64,000 bases of DNA from Mytilus trossulus (GCF_036588685.1 NC_086374.1:74894457-74958456), one strand, 5' to 3'; shown: positions 1 through 11,370, counted from the stretch's first letter. The notes: a model not told the origin generated them from the sequence alone. Program-made: numbers and translations.

Positions 1-1
1 A

Positions 2-2260
2 CTGAAATGTAGTATATGTCACACAGAACATAAAAGTCATAAAAACTTTACTCAGATAGGAGTGAAATATAGATGGGAGAATACATCAAGAGACAAAATG
101 ATTGAAGTACTAGGGGAAAATTTTATTAAACAACAAATTAGAGATTTTGAAGACTCACAGTTTGAACAAACTTTTTCAGGAATTGACGAGGCAACTTCTG
201 ATATAAAAAATATTTTTGAGGGCCTAGCAAATAAATCATGTAAAATTGTAAGATATAAAAAAGTTAAACAAAAAATACTTAACAGAAAACCATGGGTTGA
301 CCATGAAGTACGTGATCTTAAAAAAACTATTAAAGCAATAGGAGTTAAACTGAGACGAGAACCATTTAATTTAGAGCTAAAATGTAACTTTTTTACACAT
401 GCTAAAAAAACTTACAAAATTAGTAAAGAGAAAGAAAATTGTATTTAAAAAGAACTTATATGAAACATTAACAAATTTGCAAGAAAATGACCCTAAAAAA
501 TATTGGGAACTCCTTAAAAAATTAAAAAATGAAGACACTAAACAGGATGATTGTTCAAATATTAAATTAAATAACTATGAAGAACATTTTCAAAATCTTG
601 GTAAGGCTGAAAAATATGATAACTCTTTTAAAGAAAAAGTTTAAAAAAAATTTAAATATGCCTGACAGTACTTTAGAACATAATATTTATACTGATAGTC
701 CATTTTCAATATCAGAAGTAAAGAACTGTATAAAAGAATTAAAATCAGGGAAAAGCGCTGGACCTGACTTAATATCTAATGAAATTATAAAATATAGTAG
801 CATTGTTACAGTTACAGCCATAGTTAAACTTTTAAATCTTATTTTATCATCCGGTATTTACCCCACCAGCTGGAGAAAAGCATTTATTGTTTTAATCCAT
901 AAGTCTGGAGATAAAGAAGACATATGTAACTATAGAGGCATTTCTATTTTAAACTGTCTAGCAAAATTATATAGCTCTGTTTTGAATAAAAGACGAGTAA
1001 ACCATTACGAAAATAAGTTCTCCAGTCATCAATTTGGATTTCGTTCAAATCACAGAACATCTGATAGCATATTTATTTTAAAAACTCTTGTCACTAAATA
1101 TTTGAAAAAAAATAAGAAAAAGCTGTTTGCTTGTTTTGTAGATTTGCGTGGTGCTTTTGACTCTGTTTGGCATAATGGCCTGTTGTATAAATTGATAAAT
1201 GATGGTGTTGGTGTGAAATTTTATACTACTTTGAAAAACATGTATAGTTTATCCCAGTCTGCACTGAAGATTGGCAATGCACACTCTTTGTTTTTTCCAA
1301 TAATTAGAGGTGTAAAACAAGGGGACAGTTTAAGTCCTACTTTGTTTAATTGTTAAATAAATGATTTACATTCAATTTTTGATGTAAATTGTTACCCTCC
1401 AGTTCTTGATACTTCAAGTATCCAAACTCTCAGCTATGCAGATGATTTAGTGTTACTGTCCGAGACACACCAGGGGCTTCAAAACGCATTAGATAAACTA
1501 AATAAATATTGCACTAAATGGCAATTGAGTGTTAATACAAACAAGACTAAAATTCTAGTTTTTCAGATTATTTATAAACAATCCCCACCCCTCTTGTTTA
1601 ATAATAAATTTTTGACTGAAGTTAAGGACTTCAAATTTCTAGGGAATATTATTAACTATAGGGGAAATTTTACAAAAACTACTGAAGAGCTGTCTAAAAA
1701 AGGCATTAAAGTTTTATTTTTATTGAGAAAATATATGTCAAATTTTAATTTTGTTCCCACTAATTTGTCATGTAAATTATTTGATACTCTTATAAGACCT
1801 ATTTTGACATACAACTCTGAGATTTGGTTTATGGGTAATTTTCAGTCAGCTTATAGGGCACCTAATAGAGCTGCAGTAAATTATACATTTTTTGATACTC
1901 TTGCATTAGCAGAAAAATATCCCTTTGAGAAGGTTCATTTTAAATTTTGTAAAGCAGTATTAGGACTGAAAAAGACAGCCACTAACATAGGTGCTAGATC
2001 AGAATTAGGTAGATTTACTTTGGACTCCTATATAAAAACTCAAACACTCATGTATTTTTATAGAATAAATTGTAATGATATTAATCCCCTGGTTAAAGAA
2101 TCTCTACAAACAAACATAAATTTACATTCAGAAGGAATTTATTCTTGGTACTCATTTGCAGATAAAAAATTTAAAGAAATGAAAATAAACCCAGAAAATT
2201 ACTCTAATAATAATGTACCTTTTAAACAATCAAAAAACATGTTAAAATGTAATATAAACA
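2..2260 (+). pseudogene. LINE A ORF2, linker and reverse transcriptase (broken)
   Basis: The frame is open from base 2 to 448 (linker rich in Lys, with W-E-N and R-K-P-W-V). It shifts to another frame at about 400-448 and again at about 577-644. RT then runs in one frame from 577 to 2260. RT blocks seen in order: a Y-R-G-I-S-I-L block near 930-960, F-G-F-R-S near 1033, F-V-D-L-R-G-A-F-D-S-V-W-H near 1136-1175 (first catalytic Asp), G-V-K-Q-G-D-S-L-S-P near 1310-1340, and S-Y-A-D-D-L-V-L-L near 1432-1458 (catalytic Asp pair). A single in-frame TAA at 1354-1356 follows the P-T-L-F-N-C block. The thumb region continues to about 2260, where the frame runs into the inserted element and stops at 2278. 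Not functional. Confidence 0.9.
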
Positions 2261-2379
2261 AGAGGCTCTCAAGAGCCTGAATCGCTCACCTGATTTTTTT
2301 TGGTTTAATCTCTCATCAATGATTATTTTGGCTTTTCAATTTATTTAAATGTTCTTTGAATCGTCATATTATCTTCAAA

Positions 2380-3535
2380 AGCAAAAAAAAATCATTTTCT
2401 CCTATGTTCTATTTTAGCCATAGGAGCTATGTTTCTTGACATACAAGGAAATGAAATATAAAATTTATACTAGATACTCTTAAACTCATTTAGCCTAAGT
2501 TTGGCTGAAATTGATACAGCAGTTTCAAAGGAGAAGATTTTTTAAAGTAAGTCAACCTGATGAACAAATTGTGAAAAAAGTCTTTAAAGGGCAATAACTC
2601 CTTAAGAGGTCAATTGACAATTTTGATCAAATTGACTTATTTGTAGATCTTACTTTGCTTAACATTTTATCTGTATCTATAATAATTTTCAAGATAATGA
2701 CCAAAAACTGCAAAATTTCCTTAAAATTACCAATTAAGTGGCAGCAACCCAACAATGGGTTGTTTGATTCATCTGAAAATTTCAGGGCTGATAGATATTG
2801 ACCTAATGAACATTTTAACTCCATCTCAGATTTGCTCTAAATGCTTTCATTTTTGAGATATAAGCCAAAAACTGCATTTGACCCCTATGTTCTATTTTAA
2901 GTAACGGCGGCCATGTTTTTTGATGGATCAAAAATCGAAGCGCACACATTGTGCAGGATAATCTAAGGAACAATCATGCTAAGTTTCATCCAAATCCATT
3001 CAGTAGTTTCAGAGGAGAAGATTTTTTAAAATTAGCAAATATGATGAACAAATTCTGAAAAATTGTCATTAAAGGACAATAACCCCTTAAGGGATCAGTT
3101 GACAATTTTGGTCATATTAACTTATTTGTAGATCTTACTTTGCTGATCATTTTTGCTGTTTACAGTTTATCTTTATCTATAATAATATTCAAGATAATGC
3201 CCAAAAACTGCAAAATTTCCTTGAAAATTACCAATCAAGTGGCAGCAAACCAACAATGGTTTGTTTGATTCATCTGAAAATTTCAGGGCTTATAGATCTT
3301 GACCTAATGTACATGTTTACCCATGTCAGATTTGCTCTAAATGCTTTAGTTTTTGAGATATAAGCCAAAAACTGCATTTGACCCCTATGTTCTATTTTAA
3401 GTAACGGCGGCCATGTTTTTTGACGGATCAAAAATCGAAGCACACACTTTGTGCAGGATACTCTAAGGAACAATCATGCTAAGTTTCATCCAAATCCATT
3501 CAGTAGTTTCAGAGGAGAAGATGTTTGAAAAATTG
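2380..3535 (+). repeat. Tandem ~490-500 bp core units of the hairpin-ended element
   Basis: The block beginning actgcatttgacccctatg occurs at 2871 and again at 3371, exactly 500 bp apart, each followed by the same ~160 bp. The block around 'ttgacaattttg' and 'cttatttgtagatcttac' recurs at about 2610 and 3095. The first unit is the most diverged (2380-2870) and the last is partial (3371-3535). The small open frames in this stretch are not coding. Confidence 0.8.
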
Positions 3536-3538
3536 TTA

Positions 3539-3591
3539 ACGACGACAGACGACGACGACGACAGACGACGACGACGACGACGGACGCCAAG
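3539..3591 (+). repeat. GAC microsatellite
   Basis: A run of GAC trinucleotides interrupted by AGAC sits between the core repeats and the 3' hairpin of the element. The short 115-bp copy at 35911-36025 keeps only a remnant (cgacaccggacgccgg) at the same place. Confidence 0.85.
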
Positions 3592-3632
3592 TGATGAGAA
3601 AAGCTCACATGGCGTTTTAGGCCAGGTGAGCT

Positions 3633-4112
3633 AAAAAGTGTGTTTCAGAGGAATATGAAAAAAATACTTTAATTAAACTTTCAAAAATGGATTCCTCATC
3701 CAAACTTTGTCTTTATGGGAAATTAAAAAATAATTGTCAGTCTGAGGAATATTTAAATTGCAATAATTTTATACATAGGCAGTTACTCTCAAAATTTAGA
3801 CTAAGTGATCATTCCCTAGGCATTGAATTAGGAAGGTACAGAAACATTCCAAGAGCACAAAGATTATGTAAAAGATGTGAAGTCTTAGATGACGAATATC
3901 ATTTCTTTTTGTATTGTGACATTAACATATCTTTGCGTTCTAATCTTTTTGCTTATCTAAAAGACTATGTGCCATTATTTCAGCATCTTGATGCATTCAA
4001 TAAGCTTAAACACATTCTAAACCCCATCCCTGAACTTGTTTGTCATATTGGAGTCTTCATTAAACAGTCTTTAGAACTGAGGGAGTCAGACCCGTGTCAG
4101 GCAAGGTTATGA
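3633..4112 (+). pseudogene. LINE A ORF2 C-terminal part with CCHC motif, separated by insertion
   Basis: The frame resumes immediately after the inserted element with K-K-C-V-S-E-E-Y and runs to the stop ending at 4112. A C-x2-C, H-x4-C cluster (R-L-C-K-R-C ... E-Y-H-F-F-L-Y-C) lies at about 3866-3920. This is the C-terminal zinc-knuckle-like motif found downstream of RT in many LINE families. The paralogous copy at 14513-14852 has the same C-x2-C, H-x4-C spacing. The ATG at 3687 is internal and not a real start. Confidence 0.85.
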
Positions 4113-4284
4113 TGGTGTTTTTTACATACATTTATAATTGAACTCTAATGTTCTATTTTTCCATATATTGTATTGTATTATTTTGTATTTCATTGTATTT
4201 CATTGTATTGCATTGTATAGTATAAAATTATTATTTCATTGTATTGCTTGACCATCATGGGTGTAATTTTGCAATAAAGATATA
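4113..4284 (+). other. LINE A 3' untranslated region and tail
   Basis: TTGTATTTCA/TTGTATTGCA-like repeats lie at about 4165-4240. A conserved end block follows (ccatcatgggtgtaattttg) and then AATAAA at 4273-4278. The end block is closely matched in the second LINE A copy just before 15010, which supports 4280 +/- 5 as the 3' end. Confidence 0.7.
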
Positions 4285-6082
4285 TATGTAATGAAATAGC
4301 ATCTTCCGCCAATAATACATTGTAACATAAATTGGATTTTTTCCTTTGATGTTTTTATGAAATAATTTGCTTAAAAAGTGTGGTAAGGGAAAACCATGAT
4401 ATATTATATGCAAATCATATCCAACTATAGCAGTCATCACGTGACTTTTGTGACGTCACACATCGCCCGTATCAAGCCCAAGTAAATTGTATAGAAATGC
4501 ATATAGTGCGGTGACTGAAGGTAGAATTTTTTAAATTTAATCTCCCCACCGAACACACACCTATATAATATATCATTGGAAAGAAGAAATTGTGTACTAT
4601 AATAATATGCCTGTCGTCAGGACTTAGTATGGTCACATTTTTTTTAAATTGAGGTCAAAGGTCATATGTGAAAATCTGTAAAAAAAATGGGAGGGTTTCA
4701 ATTTTGACATTTTTTTCTATTTCTAAACTCTACATAAATACAAACGATACTGTTTTGGCTTTATTAATGTTTGATATTATACATAAACATTAATCATAAA
4801 GATTTATTTTATCAAAAAAATCCTAAAACGACGTTTTATTAACAAAACTTCAAAAATTAAGTTTTCAACCTATAAAATGTTTAGAGCACCTTAACCTTTT
4901 GAAAAATCTCAATTTCATGTATAGATCAAGTGTCATGAAGGACAATACTTTTAAATTATTTTTTAAACTATCATATTTGGTGAGATATCAAATCAAAGCA
5001 ATAGAACACTACAGTCAAATATGACCTCAAATTGAATTGCGAATCATGACTTCAGGTTTTATTATAGACTACTCGTTGTTTTTGGTTCTTTTTCATAATT
5101 ATTACTTTTTCCATATAGTATTATCTTTTGTTGCGTATTTTACTCTGGTTGATATCTATTACATTATTAGGTTTGTACCTATATCCCCCCTTTTTGTGCT
5201 TGCAACGTACCACAAACTTCAAAAGTATTCCATATAAAAGGAGAAGATGTGATATGATTTCAAATGAGGCAACCCTCCAAATGAGACATAAATGACCAAT
5301 ACGTCCCGAACGGGCTTCAACAATGAGTAAAATTTATACTGCATAGTCTTCAATTCCCGAAATGAATAATGTAAAACAAACGAAAAATCTCTCGACCTGA
5401 TTAATGTACAAAATGAATAAGAAACAAAAAAATATAGTATATAGAAACAAACGACAAACACTGCATTACCGTCTCATGACTTGAAACAGACACACACAGA
5501 ATGTTGCTGGGTTTAACTTTTTTAAGGGCGCTCCAACACTCCCCTAACCCGGGGGCTGGGACCGTGTGTATCAGTTCAACAAGCTTTATACATAATCAAC
5601 CGTTATCTACATCAACTTCATTTTCTTCAACCGTCACAAGACATGTTTTGAATATTTCTATACATTTCACTCATGGCCACAGGTCTGCAGATGAAAAGTT
5701 CTGCTCAAAGCAAACACGTTATTTTGAGTTTTTCTTTACAAGTACAGACAAGGTATTGTAGGAAGTCCGAAGTCATTTGTTCCCCAAAAAATACCAACTT
5801 CCAACCATCCTTTTCAATTCATCCAAGATTTAACAGAGATCTAAAATGGGGTTTAGATGACATCCATATGCTTGTCTGCAAAGATGACGGGGAAACATTA
5901 TGCATGAGACGTACACACTATCTTGATCTCGCTCAATTTCATGGTTGGCAACACATTAGATAGCGTCGCACTCTACTTTAAGAAGCATAAAATCCATTGG
6001 CATTCAATATGTCAACAAGGAGTTTCGAACCAAACTCATGGTACATTTGTAAAGCCAATCCTAAATGAAAAGGAGTAAAAAA

Positions 6083-6533
6083 CAAGAATGTGTCCAAAGT
6101 ACACGAATGCCCCACTTGCACTATCATTTTCCATGTTCCATGGACCGTAAAATGGGGTCAAAAGTCTAATTCGGCTTTAAAATTAGAAATATCATATCAT
6201 AAGCATCAAGTGTACTAAGTTTCAAGTTGATTGGACTTCAGCTTCATCAAAAACTACCTTGACCAGAAACTTTAACCTGAAAATCCCACTTTAATTTTAT
6301 ATGTTCAGTTGACCGTGAAATTGGGGTCAAAAGTCTAATTTGGCTGTAAAATAAGAAAGATCATATCATAAGCAACAAGTGTACTAAGTTTCAAGTTGAT
6401 TGGACTTCATCTTCATCAAAAACTACCTTGACCAAAAACTTTAACCTGCGGACGAACGGACGGACGGCCGGACGAACGAAAGGAGCCACAGACCAGAAAA
6501 CATAATGCCCCTCTACTATCGTAGGTGGGGCAT
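6083..6533 (+). mobile_element. Pearl/HINE-like dispersed repeat with ~169-bp tandem core
   Basis: The left part contains ATGCCCCAC near 6108. Two tandem units follow, each with 'ggggtcaaaagtctaatt' (6154 and 6323, offset 169), then a GGAC-rich microsatellite (about 6449-6480). The 3' hairpin pairs ATGCCCC with GGGGCAT around CTAC/GTAG. This ordering matches the bivalve 'pearl' and Helentron-associated non-autonomous elements known from the literature; the match is to architecture, not a database hit. Confidence 0.65.
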
Positions 6534-7428
6534 AAAAATGGCCAGACAAACGGTTGACTCAACAATTGCTTAGCAATAACGCAATTTCTGTGATGCCATT
6601 TCCTGAGAATAGTCTTGGCTATGCAGTTTCATCGAGTTACCATACAATGAACTGCAATAAAGACGAAGGCATTGACTGAATTGAAGAAGAAAGAGACAAT
6701 TCTTCCGAAGTTGGGTATACTTTTGAAGAGTTTGTAGAGATGTCTTTTCTATTGTATACTTGCAGCGGAATGACCTATCTCTCCGTTATTTGTGTCTATT
6801 ACATTTGACATTAAAATTTTGAGGTCAGTTTTCAATTGACTAGCAGCTGATTTGGCATCTCAAATAGTTATTTTGCTACAACATATTGTTATATTTGCCT
6901 TGAACTTATTGAAGTTGTTTGACAGCTGAATTGCTATAGAAATAAATCAGTGAGTTTAGACTGCATTTTACAAGTAGAATATTTCAAATTAGAATCAGCT
7001 GGAAGAAAAGATCTACTAGTATATTTATCTAGTAACGGTGTCCTGAGGAATGACCATTAAATCGTTGTCAATAGCCAAAATAAAATTAGTAATAGCAGTA
7101 TTGCGATCTGAGATATCTGCTTTTTTTTTCGTTTTTAGCAAATTATTTGTAATGCAACCAAAATGACAGAGTGCTTGAAGTTTAAAAGATGGACGGGAAA
7201 CTATTTCAATTTAAATTTTTCTGACACAGTTAAAACATTCTTAATACGCTCATCTGATTCAAACTTGAGTAGTTTTTGATCTTTCTAAAATGTTTTGTTG
7301 CAACAAAATATACAAGCGCTCCAGTTGAACGACTGCATTCTAGAACGCGTACACATACCCGAAACTGAGGGACAACAATCCGATAATGGTATGTCGTCAT
7401 TAAATATCAGATAAGTGGCTTCCTCGCT

Positions 7429-7719
7429 CTAAAAGGGGGAACAAATATGTTTTCTTGTGTAACTTTTGTAGCATGAACAATGATAAACAGCCTGCACGGA
7501 CTTCTGTAAATTAACAGCTTTCCCATGAAGCATCTTGATGTTTATCTCATCTAATCTTTTATTCAATGCAGATTCTAAAATCGACTTCCCTATACTGGTA
7601 AATTGACTCAAAATTTCAGTCGATTTTTTCTTTTCTTTGCGTATTAAGCACTGCATAAAATGTAACAACTTTTGTCTTTTATGTGGACTTAATGGAGCAA
7701 GTTGCAACGGACTTGACAT
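7429..7719 (-). pseudogene. Possible decayed gene fragment inside the 4.0-kb element
   Basis: A 96-codon open frame whose composition looks protein-like: charged, Lys/Glu/Leu-rich helix followed by Y-H-C-S-C-Y-K-S-Y-T-R-K-H. The H-x-x-C-Y-x-x-Y-T-x-K pattern resembles an N-terminal zinc-binding segment I associate with mollusc and cnidarian proteins of unknown function, often repeat-linked. No family can be named with confidence. It is the only plausible protein remnant inside 4504-8520. It could be part of the element's own lost gene, a captured exon, or chance. Confidence 0.3.
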
Positions 7720-8523
7720 GTCACGGAATATTTACTGAAACTAGCCGTCAATTATTTTGATTTTACAATAAGACTTTTCTGACAAAGTATATTTGATGTT
7801 TTATAACAAAAAACATACAATATAAACACATACAAACAAAGTATGTAGCATATAACAGTGCACTTTACTTGAAAATATGTGTATATAATAGCGAAAAGGT
7901 AGACATATCATATACCAGTTGAGAGCAAATCATTGACTAATACACAAAATGTGACGGAAGGCAAGTGATTAAGTTCCGTGTTGAAATTTTTTTTTTTTAT
8001 TCCATTCTTTTCCATTGATTTCTTAAGGTTTTTTTCATATTTTGGTTCCGAAATTTTTATCACTGATTAGTTTTATGAAATACTGCATGCTTAAGATATT
8101 GTGGGATAATTTTTATTACTACAATGAAGAAGAAACTAAAGTTTGTGTCTGAATTTGCAATTAAAATTACTCCAATTTCAAACAGTCTAAACTTCGCAAA
8201 TTTTATAGATTATAAGAAAATGAAATATTGAATAGAATATTTTGACATATGAAAATAGCTTCAGGAAAAACTATTTCAGTTAAATGTAAGCAAACATACA
8301 CCATTTTTCATTTTGAAAAAGGGGGGTTGAAACTCTCCAATATACTTCTAGTCATTAAAACGACTTTTTAGAAAAATGTGACCGTACGAAATCCTGACGA
8401 CAGGACAAAAAATAAAGAAGATATATTTGTCTTTAAGTTAAGACCATTTTTAGCCGTGTGTTATTTGGGGAGATTAAACTCGCGATATAGACGACTTTTT
8501 ACACTTCTGTCACCGCACTAATA

Positions 8524-10012
8524 GGGGCTTTCTGGAATCGATGAAATACATTACTTAAAGTTCATGATACTAGTACTAAAAGTGTGGGTCTATGTAGTAA
8601 TTCCTCATATATTTAGAAATAGAAATATTCCTTTTGGAATAGTTTAAATTTTGATCTTCTCCCTTCCAAATGCTTTTGAAAATTTGTCTTGCTGCCTCGA
8701 TAGTTCACACTGTTAAATCATACAACTACGATAAATATTGGATTTTCTGTCGTCTTTAACCTTAAATTGCGATTTAAACACAACAGATGGAATAACTGTG
8801 GGTCTTTGTGCTTATTATCATATTCATAAATATTTGAAATATCGTATATAGAATAGTTTAATTTTCTATTATGTCCCTTCCAAATTGATTTGAAAATAAG
8901 CTATTTTCAGAAAATCTGCTATTTTTTTTTTCAAGATGGCGACCAGATTGACAGCGTGAAAAAAAGTCATGTTGTACAATACTTTGCTAATTAACTCAAC
9001 TAGAATCCAAAGGAAAAAAGGCGGAGCTTCAGCCATGGTTTAACATATTCATTTTCATGTTATTCCATGGCTGAAGCTCCACCTTTTTTATTTGAAATGT
9101 ATCCGCCTCTTAAATATTTAGGAAATTGTTAAACGTACTAAAAGGTCAAGACCTTCATTTGTTTTCATTTTATAACAAAAAGCAATAAATAATGTGTACC
9201 CCGTGACATCTTAAGAAACCTTTTTCAAACTGTATAGGATTGTTATGAATTCCCCTTATTTTGGAAACAATTACTAAATGTTTCTTCTTTTAGTTGTGAA
9301 AAAAAAATGAAATGTTAAACTATCATTTATTTGCGAAAATCCAATTAAATTTCGATTTAAAAAAGGGGGTACCTTTAGAAAAAGGAATAAATATCGGCTA
9401 CAAATATTTGTGAAAAAATATGATTTTTTTGGCGAATAATTAGGGGAACGTACACTATCTACGCTCCCTGGATCCGCTACTGTTTAAATACAGTGTTTTA
9501 TCATTAAAATTGTGTTTAATAAATAATCTAATAATCAAATTAATAAAATAACGGAAGAAAAGCAGTTTGTAAGAAAACTAGAAATGTAAAAATATGCATT
9601 TTTCATTGAGATGAAAATACTGTAAAATATGAATAACTTGTATGATACCTTAAAACAAACAAAAACAAAATCAAATTCTTACCGTGACGTCGTTAGAATG
9701 ATTATTTAATCCTTGTTGCTGTCCAGAATCCAATATTTTTGTTTACCTCAGTCTGATGACATTATGAAATTACCTGCGCAAACAATCATACACGGGGCGC
9801 AAAACTAAATAAAAATCTGGAAAATCCGACATTTTCTTTCCTTTTTACAAATTCAGGGGTTCTATTACATGAAATACACAGAAAATCATACATGAGGCGC
9901 AAAAGTGACTTGCGCGAGCTTCTATTTTATTGGATAAAACTGTAACGTGATCAATTTCCAATGTTAGTTGAAGGTCTTGAAGCTGTCAATCATATTATTT
10001 ATATTACAAATT
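8524..10012. other. No gene seen; one hairpin
   Basis: AT-rich non-coding sequence with no open frame of note. It contains the inverted repeat at 9014-9089 and homopolymer runs. Nothing else is supported. Confidence 0.6.
9014..9089. repeat. Hairpin with 24-bp arms
   Basis: Left arm aaaaaaggcggagcttcagc plus catgg and its near-exact reverse complement at 9065-9089 enclose a ~27-bp loop. This is a small fold-back, likely a MITE remnant. Confidence 0.75.
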
Positions 10013-10110
10013 TCATATACCATGTGTCTTACTCATTAACATATTTAAACAAACTCATCCTTCGGATTCATTTGTTTAAATATGTTAACTCGTAAAAACC
10101 ATGGTATATA
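10013..10110. mobile_element. ~100-bp fold-back MITE abutting the LINE B RT
   Basis: The arms include an exact 18-bp inverted pair (10036-10053 and 10071-10088), and the complementarity continues outward to CATATACCATG / CATGGTATATA. The LINE B reverse-transcriptase frame stops being recognisable right here, directly after its catalytic A-D-D. This repeat therefore marks the point where LINE B lost its 3' half. Confidence 0.65.
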
Positions 10111-11100
10111 TAGTACATATCATCTGCGCATGCTGGTGAAGCAATATGTATCGTTCCAATACGGAAGCCCAAATGCTTGTTTTGATACCAATCTAATAAT
10201 GGATTAATATAAAGTTTATACAGAGTAGGAGACAAAATACCTCCTTGTCTAACTCCCTGTTGCTCATCAAAAGCTCTTGAGAAATGTCCATCCCACTTTA
10301 CCTTTGATCTCATTTGCTGATACCATTTATATACTACAAACCAATCCTCATCCTTAATTCCAGACTGAAAAAGTTTTAATATTAAAGAGTCATGCCACAC
10401 AACATCAAATGCTTTAGAGGCATCAATAAAGGCTACAAATACTTTCCTTTTACGATCCTTTGCATCAGCAAGCGCCTCAGTAAGCAATAAAGCTGCATTT
10501 GTTGGAGATATCCGTTTAGTAAAACCACGTTGCAATTTATTTTGGAGTCTAAATCTGGTGAAATTTTCGACAAATGTATAGTCTCAAAAACTTTTCCCAT
10601 TATACTACATACTGTAATTCGCCTACTAGTATAAGCATTTGGATCCTGCAAGGGTTTACCATGACTCTTGTGTATTGGTGTAATAATTCCAGACTGAAAA
10701 ATTTCAGGTACATCTCTTTCTTGTAAAACACGATCAAAAAGAGCTTTTAATATTATAGGTACTATTTGACCACCACATTTCAAATGTTCACTCATTAGAT
10801 TTAATTCGTCAGGTGATTTTTCATTTTTCATTTTGCTTATAGCTGCTGTAACTTCATCTAAAGTTGCATATTGCCTTCCCTTATTCCCTGAATTTTGTAC
10901 TGTCAAAATATTTTGTATATTGCGCTTCACAATTTGATGCTGATGTTCACAAAATGATGAACTTGTAGATAAAGTACTTAATTTTTCGAAATACGAGGCC
11001 CATCCATCCCTTATTTCTTCGGAGGACTCAAGATTTATGCCATCAATAACTAATTTAGTCAGTTTGACTTTCTTAACCTGCCCAGTTCTTTGAATAACTT
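10111..11100 (-). pseudogene. LINE B reverse transcriptase, 3'-truncated and frameshifted
   Basis: Read from 11100 downward: Q-R-T-G-Q-V-K-K-V-K-L linker; S-S-E-E-I-R-D-G-W-A-S-Y-F-E-K-L; an E-K-S-P-D-E-L fingers block; I-I-T-P-I-H-K-S; then a frameshift at about 10545 and L-Q-R-G-F-T-K-R-I-S-P. F-I-D-A-S-K-A-F-D-V-V-W-H (first catalytic Asp) and G-V-R-Q-G-G-I-L-S-P-T-L-Y follow. C-A-D-D-M is the catalytic Asp pair near 10110-10125, after which recognisable RT ends at the fold-back repeat. The region is not functional. Its upstream neighbour in the element is the linker now at 15019-15441. Confidence 0.9.
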
Positions 11101-11370
11101 ATAACAGTGAAATATGGTATATGGATGCATACTCATCCTTTTATAAAGCTTCAATTAAAGGAGATAAAAATAACAAAAAAGTAGATACTCTTAATTTCAT
11201 TGACAAAAGTCCACCTGATAAAGTACTAAATAAATTTAATAAGTTAACTTTAGGAGTAAAAAAATGCTCTTGCAATATAGCTGCTCGATCTGAATTAGGC
11301 AGCTACCCTATTGATTGCTTTATAAAAAGACAAACTCTTCTTTTTCATGATAGACTATTAAAGGGAAACT
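11101..11370 (+). pseudogene. LINE A copy 2 ORF2 fragment, left part
   Basis: The frame from 11103 onward reads Y-N-S-E-I-W-Y-M-D-A ... N-I-A-A-R-S-E-L-G-S-Y-P-I-D-C ... D-R-L-L-K-G-N. It is colinear with copy 1 (N-I-G-A-R-S-E-L-G-R-F-T-L-D-S). The protein similarity ends at 11370, where the 2.87-kb insertion begins; the open frame continuing to 11531 is insert sequence. Confidence 0.85.

Larger units (their letters stand above)
2262..3632 (+). mobile_element. Hairpin-ended non-autonomous element with tandem core and GAC microsatellite (long copy)
   Basis: The 5' end is a perfect hairpin (AGGCTCT, CA, AGAGCCT) followed by GCTCACCT. The 3' end is a second hairpin, AGCTCAC-TGGC against GGCCAGGTGAGCT. 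Between them are about two and a half tandem ~500-bp units, then a GAC-rich microsatellite. Taking the element as GAGGCTCTC...GGTGAGCT, it is flanked by AA on each side (2260-2261, 3633-3634). Removing it with one AA restores the LINE A frame (N-K-K-C-V-S-E-E-Y). No protein is encoded. A 115-bp version with the same two ends lies at 35911-36025 and a 5'-end fragment at 42081-42132. The plan left end, core repeats, microsatellite, right end resembles bivalve 'pearl'/HINE-type elements, but the ends differ and the family is not assigned. Confidence 0.8.
1..4284 (+). mobile_element. LINE A copy 1: non-LTR retrotransposon, 5' end outside window, split by another element
   Basis: Reading frames from the window start to 2260 and again from 3633 to 4112 carry the endonuclease-RT linker, reverse transcriptase and C-terminal CCHC motif of a LINE ORF2. 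A 3' untranslated tail ends in AATAAAG near 4279. The element copies itself through an RNA intermediate by target-primed reverse transcription. It resembles the broad jockey/CR1-like group; the exact clade cannot be settled by eye. It is dead: two frameshifts, one nonsense codon and a 1.37-kb insertion at 2262-3632. A second copy of the same family lies at 11101-15018, and the two share the GIYSWYS motif, the C-terminal CCHC block and the 3' end. Confidence 0.9.
4504..8520. mobile_element. 4.0-kb TIR element with 3-bp duplication (family shared with 43921-47562)
   Basis: The left end starts TAGTGCGGTGAC. The right end, read on the minus strand, starts with the same twelve bases. Similarity continues inward for about 200 bp: TTTAATCTCCCCA, ACACAC, CCTGTCGTCAGGA and GGTCACATTTTT occur in the same order on both sides in opposite orientation. 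ATA flanks both ends (4501-4503 and 8521-8523). No intact transposase is seen. One decayed open frame (7429-7719, minus) and a nested pearl-like repeat (6083-6533) lie inside. The superfamily is not assigned; a 3-bp duplication fits several groups. Confidence 0.75.

Noticed and set aside
1450..1452. A start codon for a separate ORF at 1450
   Set aside because: It is a GTG inside the RT catalytic block, directly after Y-A-D-D-L. The frame is continuous with the one before the TAA at 1354; only a nonsense mutation separates them.
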